From the NCBI GenBank assembly GCA_943736015.1, contig OX031058.1, forward strand, positions 21,787,001 to 21,851,000: DNA of 64,000 nt. The letters are read 5' to 3'. How positions within the stretch are numbered: the stretch's first letter is position 1; each line of letters starts with the position of its first letter. Under the pieces are notes generated by a model. That model did no database searches. It was given only the letters and a program-made list of their open reading frames with translations, and was not told where the DNA came from. Positions 56,852-64,000 of the stretch are shown in pieces. Source of the stretch: Tridacna crocea (lineage: Eukaryota; Mollusca; Bivalvia; Cardiida; Cardiidae). Made by a program: the position numbers and the translations under genes.

Positions 56852-59800
56852 AGGATTCATCACAGTACAGTCTACAGATGTGTTGTGAAATGGGTCAAAT
56901 TTGTCAGCACAGATAATCAGATCTGGCAAGGGGTAGAGTCTCATCCCACAGTCATACGCCCAGTACACTGGGCACACATGGAGAGGTAGAGGTGTGAGAT
57001 GGCCTTGACAAAGTAAAGTCTTCGTAAACTAGGAGAAAAACAACAAGATTCATTTAACATGTCATGTATGTCATGTCATTACAGAATAAATGCTTTTACC
57101 CGTTACAACACAACCCAGACAAAAAAGACTTTAAAAAAACCTTCTTTTTCTATGTTTAAAAAAACCAATATCATAACTACTGAGTCAAAGATATCTCCCC
57201 AACACAGTTTTTAAGTATTGTACATAAATCAGGAAGAATCCATGCATGAAGGAATAGTCTTGGGTAACAGGATATGTACACAAGATTAGCTAATTACCAA
57301 TTACGGACATTTTACCTCAGGAAATGTTTGCCAATTCAAGACACCCTTTATTTGTGGTTATTGTTGTTGAATAAAAAAAAAAAAAAAAAAAAAAAAAAAC
57401 CAGCATTTTCTGCCTTTCATAAAATGTTTTGTCACCTTTCAAAGACATACACTATTATTTGAACTGCATTTAAATTGTTGTCTAAAAATGCTTCCATATT
57501 AACTGGTCTTAAACCAACAACTTTTACCAATAAAGTATTGCAACGATTGTCAGTTTTATTCGAAAACACAGAAAACTTCATTACCCACTAGTGATGCATG
57601 TATTAGAACCGCAAAATAAATAGATATTTCAATAAAAGTTGAGGTTTAACACATCAAATAACATATGCAAGTTTTCGGTCTCCTTTTGTCCTTTACGACA
57701 TGTCCTCTACAAAAAACAAATGCATATACTATAGAAATATAAAACACCTTTGATAGTTGATACTTACATGGGTGGGAACATCCCCATCGTCTGGAAATTT
57801 GACACAATTTCTACACATCTTTGTAACAATGTCTTCCCTAAATACAACAATTTCCTGTGTACAGTACTGTATTCTACAAGGATTACTAGTAAAGATGGCA
57901 GATGGGATTTTGCGTCTCATTTCTTCTGTGATGGAATTTGGAATTGCTGGCCTGAAAATTAAAGTATTAACAAAAGAAGTCTCTTTAACCCTTTACTCCA
58001 TAGATACTCATTTCTACTCATTTCTATGTATTGCTTGTAGGAGCCTTTGGAAAACATTGTGGCAAAAGGTGAAATTGCTTGTGACGAGCAATCTTACCTT
58101 TTGCCACAAATGTTTTCTACACTATCAAAAGGTGTCATATACACATAAGAAACAGCTTCATCCTTGCTGTTATTTAGGGTCAATTAGAGATACCATAGAA
58201 ATGCCTTATTGGAAAAAGGGTTAACAGTTTTGCATTTGCTACCTTCAAAAGTGTTCTGGCTCATGATCACCTTTTGAAAGAATGTTGTTGATCCTTTTAC
58301 CTTCACAACAATAACATACCGCCTGGCTTTTAGTCAATGCTAACTGAAGTGATTGCCATTAAAGAAACTCGCTGTACTAGTATTTCATGCAGAAAACTGA
58401 CTTTTGTTGTACTGATCATGATTCATTTGGACCTTAAATGGTATTCAAGATTAATACTGGATTCTGGTCTTTGATTCTTTCACTTCCTTTAAGCTTTTCC
58501 AAGTTATACGCATTCAACAAAATTTTATGTAGTCAGAAGTTTATGATATTATCGGAAGTCTAAGTACATTTAGAGAGTCAGGTGTTAATGTCATTGATTG
58601 GTGAAGTGATCAAGGTTATGTTGATTACGTAAGTTTATTCAAGCTATTGTTTTCAAATTTGTTGATCGATTAGCCATCTGATAAGTCCATTTTAGATAGA
58701 AGCTGGGGAGTATTTAGAGATGGCAAGTGTCAATAAGGAACATTATGGAATACCACTCTTCACTGCAATGATAAAAAGAAAACTTATTTTTTGTGACCCA
58801 TGATGTAGGTCTAGTTTGTCTTCTACAAAAGTTGCATGAAAGTATTTGCTTTGTGGAAAAACAGAGAAGAAAAAGATCACCGATCCCTTACCTTGGTAAT
58901 ATAGTAGCAGGTCCTGGGTCTAGGGGACCAGGGACAAATATAAATTTACTGCTATTGATTAAATCTGGAAATTCACACAGCAACTCAGTTAAATCATGAA
59001 AACACTCTGAAAGTAAAAGAAATGACATGCTGACAAGGTGGTAAATGCATTTGCAAATAGTGTCAACCCAGGTCAGCATAATAATGTAGTCCCCACAGGC
59101 TGACCTGGGATGAATGTTTTTTGCTATTGGTCAAATTTTTTTTAAAGTCAAAGGACCAATCTTTCTTATGATTCTGCCCTTAGTAAAACAACTTGATTTT
59201 ATTATGAAATGCATCACAGAGGTGCACTAAATTTCCTTTTATGATAGCATGTCTCAAATTCTTATAGTATACTCCAAGAACTATGAGTACAACATGTAAA
59301 AGAAATACCACAATCAACATGCTTAACTCTACCAAACGACAAAGTTTTAGACTGGTCCAAAGTGAAAGCACTTGCAGACAACAAAATAAACATGACTCAA
59401 AAATTGAAATTAGTTTCCAGCAGGGTAGAAAACATTGTGGATACCAGAATTTTCTCCTTTTCCCACAATGTTTTTGATAGGCTTCAATCTCAGGTTCTTA
59501 AAAACCTGGGATTGTTTGGTAAAGGGTTAATAAAATACTGACAAAAATATCTTTATATAACCACAACAATACACTTTGTTAGACAAAGATGAATACAAAG
59601 TACACGTTTTTGAAATTACTTTGGGAGAAAATAATTGACTGCTTTCAAAAGTATATTTTACTTCAAGAATTTATATTTCACTTCACTTCAGTTTCTTTCA
59701 TTTTCCTTACTAACCTGCAAATAAGATAGATGAATCATATCTTTCAACTCTTACACAATCCTTAGTTTTAGAGAACCTGACAGAAAAGGCTATTGAAAAC

Positions 59801-62800
59801 ATTGTGGGAAAAGGAGAAAACATTTCCAATAATGTTTCTTACCCTATCAAAGACAGCAATTTTCATTTGAGCTACAATGATGAATTCATCATCTTTAAAT
59901 GCTTTCAATTTTCTCCAGTCAAAAACTTTGTAGTTTGATAAAGAGCGGAGTTGGTAACCAGCATTTTCTCCTTTTGCCACAATGTTTTCCTTCTATTAAT
60001 TGACTGATACTATTAGCTGGAAAACATTTGAAATATTGATATAAATTCCATCAATATCGGCAAATCTCCAATATTGCAGTGTGGTAAAGGGTTAAAAGAC
60101 AGAAACTGCAGTGATATGCCAAATGGCATTTACGAAATTGTTGATGTTACAAGATATTTACTAATCACTTAGGGGCTATAGACTTAAACAATTGGTTATA
60201 TCATCATATCCAACTAATCTTACCTTTTAAAATTTTTGCATGTTTGGCCCCTTGAGCGGCGGAGAGAAAATTTCCACAAAATATAAAACAGGTCGGTGGA
60301 AAGCCTGAATACCCTGAAAACAACACCCGTAATTTATCCAGCACCTGTAACAAACATAGAAATAATTGGGTACCGGGTAATCTGAATATAACATATAGTG
60401 ATCCATTCGCCTATCAAAATTAATTTCAAACACAGATACTTTGAATTGCTAGCTAATTTAATTGGCTGAGAGAAAGATTGCCCAAGACATTGTCTCTGGC
60501 AATCAGAAAGATAATCTGAAACTAATCTGAAATGACATTTTCTGTGGTTATGTTTTTTTCTGTTTTGTGAAAGTCTATTGTAGAACAAAACCTAATGTAG
60601 ATGTGAAGTGCTATCTCGATCAGCCTGCATGGAGTGGGCAGGCTGATCCGAGACGACACTTTAGTCTAATGTCCGAATGCCCCTTTTTGCATTTTGCAAG
60701 CCATAATAAAAAGACATGAGTAATGCTCTGGCAAGTGGGTATAATGCAACATGGAGATGCATAATATCAGGCAAATCACATAATCACATAATGATGGATC
60801 CAAACTATTCATTTTGTAAAACAAGCAACTGAGTCATGAGGTAGAATGGTCATTTGACAAGCAGAAAATTTATGAATGGCAAAACTTTCCAACCCAGTCC
60901 ACACAAAGCTGACATGTGTCAATACTTTTTGTAAATGCAATTTTTCTTCTTCTCATCTAGCATGGCTCAATTATTCACCTTCACTTGGTCTAGCCACACA
61001 TCAGACAGCACTATAAACATTGCATCCTGGTTTTCCTGTTCTATTTGTCGTAGCTTTGAGGAGGCCTTAACACTGGTGTTTGATGGGCCCCCGAAAAAGT
61101 TGATGTTTCCAAAAAATGATCTGAAACAAACATGTTCAATACAATAATCTTGACTCTTTCCCACAACAATTACTATTTCGTTCAATACAATAAACCTATC
61201 TCTTTCCCACAACAATTACTAGTTTTTAAGACCCTGGAGAAAAAGCCTTCTCGAAATATTGCTGGTAAAAGAGCAAATGCTGGCACCTGGAACAAATGAG
61301 CTGAAATTCTCTGATAGGATAGAATATATTGTTGGAAAGAAGATGATGCTGTTCAGGAAGCTTTTCTTTCCTTTTTTCACAATATTTCAAAACCTTTCAC
61401 CTATTGAAAGGGTCAAATGAACAGTGCCATCAGCACACACTGATTTAGGATTTACTAATTACAAATTAGATTCCATAACTACAATATCAAAAGGAACTAT
61501 GTATTGAAATCATGGAAAAGATAATCAGCTGAACTAGACATATCAAGAAAAGTGACATTTCATCTCTACAAGTGCTTTGGCAAACCAAGACACCTGTATA
61601 GCACAAAATGATGCTAATCTAAGATTCACTGGTCCCTAAAGGCTAATCCTAAGTTTAAGCGACCCTGAGAAAACTAGAGCCGTCACTGAATGTGACTTAA
61701 TACCCCTGCCAGGGTTTTGACAGATTGCATTATAAACTGTTAGGTTAATCTATACAGGAAAAAGGTAACTGACCTTGTAACTTTTGAGGGTTCAGGAGGT
61801 GGAAACCCAAAAGCTTTCACATGAAATACCTCATCTTCATATGCCCCTTCAGCTAATACAAAACAGTTTTCAGTAAATAAACCTGTGTGGAAATTCTGTT
61901 AACATGTTAAGAAATATAGAACACAACAAAGTCTGAAAATTTACAGTTTCTTGAAATCTTTTACTGAACAGCCATCTTTGGGTAATTTTCTCCATCATGA
62001 AAAAAAATTAAGATTTTGCTGAAAAGATTTTTTTGTATGCTGTCAAATGATGTTCTCAAAATCATTTCAGTTATATTAAGGTGGCCAGTGCACCTATCCA
62101 TACTTTATCTGAGTTCCTTTTAACAGTAATTTACACAATATTCCAACGAACCCACTGAGTTCTTTCCCACATAACCATTGTCAAAACAATGATCAGTAGA
62201 GAGAGGAACGAATCCTATGGCAAAGACTATCAAAAATCCTAGGAAAAAAAAAAGCCTTAGCTAGGGATTTCATCTAGCAAGTCCCTGGTTTCAAGCCTTG
62301 CAAGTTATCAACTGAGAAGCAGTAGATAAGGTGGATAAGAAATTACTGACATCAACAAAAGGATACTGCTTTTGTCAGGTCCAGCTGCACCACACCTGTT
62401 GGATCTTCCAGAAACCACTTACCCTGTAGAAACATATAGAACGCATTATCTCGTTTTAACCCTTTGGCTGCTAAGTGTAAGTAAATGACCTTGTGTGGAG
62501 AGTGTAGATCAAAATCAGACTGCACAGAACATGCAGTCTGATCTTGGATCTACACTGCCCAACAAGGAGACATTATTCCCCAAAACATACCTTTGAAGCA
62601 GCAATATTTGGCACAACTAAATGAGCTTTTGTGGACGATGTAGATCAAGATAAGACTGCACAGAACATGCAGTCTGATCTTGGATCTACACTGCACAATA
62701 TGGAGACATTATTCCCCAAAACATAACTTTGAAACAGCAATATTTGGGTTATTAATATTGAACTGAAAATTTTATTTTTAGTTATTTAGCACAATAAGGG

Positions 62801-63911
62801 TTAACAATGTTTACAGAAGTGGACTTTGAAAAAAGCATCATTGTAAAATATAGAATCTGAATTCGAGGCATGCTCTTGGAAAACAGGATTTGATGCATCT
62901 CCCAGATACATTAAACCAAGCAATTTGTTGCATGATAGTGATAGATATTAAAAATAACTTTTATCTAACAAACTGCTAAATCCTAGAGTAGAATCGTCCT
63001 TGGATATGCAGAAAATCACCAAATGCTATATCTGACTGCAAAGCAGGGCTCCAGATTAAGGCATGTCCATGGACTCCTGTCTTCTAAATCTATTTTTGGT
63101 TCGATTTGATTTTTCCACTGAAAATATTGACTACTGCGCATGCACAATTGGCTTCCTATAGAAATTGTTACTAAATTGTCGCTTGTTGAACAAAATCACG
63201 AAGTATGTAAGCGCTCACTTATCTATATAATAGGCTAATTCTCCATGTGTGACTTTGATTTGGTGGCTTTCTTCACTTCAAAATTAAATTTCAAAATGTC
63301 ATTTGACTGGCTATGACAACATCTTCACTTTTGTATAAACTCTGCTAGTCCAAAAAGATTCACTTGATGTAAGAGGTAAATTATAGAAAACAATTACTTA
63401 TCATCCTACTAAGCTGATCTCATTTATTGAATAAATCATATTTACACTGTCCTGGGCGACAAAACTTTAACTGTATCAAAACAGAAAGCATTTACTGACA
63501 ACAAATTCGAAATTCTAAAGAAGCCTTTAGAAAACGTTGTGGGAGAAGGAGAAAATGCTGGTAACCAGTATTTTCTCCTTATCCCACGTTTTCTGTCCTT
63601 CACAGAACAAATTTCAAATTTTTAGTCACTTTTATTTTGTCTTCGGCAAATGCTTTCGATTTGGACAAACCTAAAATTTTGTCCTTTGGTAATTAGTAAA
63701 TAAGTGAGAAAACATTGAGAAAACAAGATAATGCTGATTACCAGCATGATCTCTATCATCTCTATTCCTAGAAAAAATCATACCTTGTGATACAAACAAG
63801 GCTGGAAAAGACAAGAAACAAACAAACCTCCCTCATCTGTGTCAACATTCCTAGGACTATGACCTCTCCGAGTTTAGCTGTTGTGCCGAGTAAATATTCT
63901 ATAGGTTTCAA
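56852..63911 (-). CDS. POLE2: DNA polymerase epsilon subunit 2, partial (8 internal exons)
   Basis: POLE2 is the B subunit of DNA polymerase epsilon, which joins the catalytic subunit at the replication fork in the nucleus. Exons in reading order: 63911-63828, 62423-62367, 61895-61774, 61120-60979, 60344-60224, 59006-58892, 57951-57768, 57028-56852. All borders are GT-AG, phases are continuous, and they give 334 codons. The first encodes the OB-fold part ([20 protein letters not shown]; then [18 protein letters not shown]). The rest form the inactive phosphoesterase-like domain ([79 protein letters not shown]). The wording follows human POLE2 (527 aa) closely. The N-terminal exons lie past the right edge. 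The last roughly 30 residues, after DCTVMNP, were not found. Confidence 0.95.
57373..57399 (+). repeat. A27 homopolymer at the centre of a MITE remnant
   Basis: 27 A residues are followed directly by CCAGCATTTTCTGCC, the right arm of the hairpin palindrome. The left arm is missing. In a POLE2 intron. Confidence 0.7.
57985..58224. repeat. TTAA-hairpin MITE, family B
   Basis: TTAA-bounded, 240 bp including a short CTCATTTCTA duplication near its left end. The palindrome GTGGCAAAAGGTGAAATTGC faces GCAATCTTACCTTTTGCCAC. It begins 34 bp upstream of the POLE2 exon 57768-57951 in that gene's sense, so it lies close to its acceptor. Confidence 0.85.
59333..59530. repeat. TTAA-hairpin MITE (family A), palindrome partly deleted
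   Basis: TTAA at both ends, 198 bp. The left palindrome arm is reduced to ATTGTGG, the right arm is intact. Confidence 0.78.
59745..60092. repeat. Rearranged hairpin MITE material
   Basis: Pieces of family A in altered order: left arm (GTGGGAAAAGGAGAAAA) near 59805, then the right-half flank, then the right arm (GGTAACCAGCATTTTCTCC) near 59955, and a GGTAAAGGGTTAA end near 60082. Confidence 0.55.
60590..60698. repeat. Fragment of the GCAACACGC MITE
   Basis: Contains the GATCAGCCTGC palindrome, the GACGACACTTTA block and the GTCCGAATGCCCC terminal block found at 3488-3741. Confidence 0.65.
62065..62320 (-). repeat. tRNA-derived SINE (copy of 36770 family)
   Basis: Shares TTCAGTTATAT, GTGCACCTATC and CACATAACCATTGTCAAAAC with 36770-37052. 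The tRNA-like head lies near 62250-62320 and is decayed. In a POLE2 intron. Confidence 0.6.
62456..62804. mobile_element. TTAA element with two internal hairpins
   Basis: Flanked by TTAA (62456-62459, 62801-62804), ends CCCTTTGGCTGCTAAG and, inverted, CCCTTATTGTGCTAAA. Two near-identical hairpins (GTAGATCA, CAGACTGCAC, GTGCAGTCTGATC) at 62505-62562 and 62637-62695 sit in a partial internal duplication. Related to 49929-50360. Confidence 0.68.
63530..63700. repeat. TTAA-hairpin MITE (family A), left end lost
   Basis: Palindrome at about 63535-63590 (GTGGGAGAAGGAG facing CTCCTTATCCCAC, itself a paired change) and right half ending GTCCTTTGGTAATTAGTAA. Confidence 0.7.
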
Positions 63912-64000
63912 CTGAAACAGGTAAATTATCAAGCCTCAATGATATATACAAGTAATCATCCATTATGTTTTGAATAAAATTATAAACTACCAATTTGATT

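Overview
The window is animal nuclear DNA, most likely from a bivalve mollusc. The evidence is long spliceosomal introns with GT-AG borders, AT-rich intergenic DNA, tRNA-derived SINEs, and tandem-repeat-bearing elements with ends resembling those I know from bivalve genomes. The species is an inference; no marker gene fixes it.

Two conserved genes are recognised and they converge. SF3B2 (splicing factor 3b subunit 2, SAP145) lies on the + strand from 5841 to 31461. I could assemble all 21 coding exons in one continuous reading frame of 1074 codons plus stop. POLE2 (DNA polymerase epsilon subunit 2) lies on the - strand. Eight consecutive coding exons are visible from 63911 down to 56852; its 5' exons lie beyond the right edge and its short last coding exon was not found. 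Between them, on the - strand at 42244-42708, is a single-exon open frame of 154 codons with a tyrosine-rich C-terminus that I do not recognise.

Most of the rest is transposable-element DNA. The dominant component is a family of about 230-bp miniature elements, more than 50 full or broken copies, flanked by TTAA and carrying a nearly loop-free palindrome of about 55 nt at their centre. An internal empty-site comparison shows that they insert at TTAA with TTAA duplication, as piggyBac-superfamily elements do. Subfamilies keep the palindrome by paired changes in both arms. Copies often sit end to end sharing one TTAA, and several are nested.

Other elements are: two Helitron/Helentron-like families built from 145-bp and 166-bp tandem repeats, plus a third of similar layout; a 699-bp PIF/Harbinger-type element with a TTA duplication inserted inside one hairpin MITE; several tRNA-derived SINE families; foldback elements; and a 532-bp miniature LTR retrotransposon (TRIM) at 50588-51119. 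The TRIM has two 208-bp LTRs, a perfect 18-nt tRNA-Pro primer-binding site, a polypurine tract and a 4-bp target duplication, and each LTR contains tRNA-like A and B boxes.

By region: 1-5840 intergenic, repeats; 5841-31461 SF3B2, with roughly 25 hairpin copies in its introns; 31462-42243 intergenic MITE clusters; 42244-42708 unknown open frame; 43098-55261 large tandem-repeat elements, the Harbinger element and the TRIM; 56852-63911 POLE2 with repeat-filled introns; 63912-64000 POLE2 intron.
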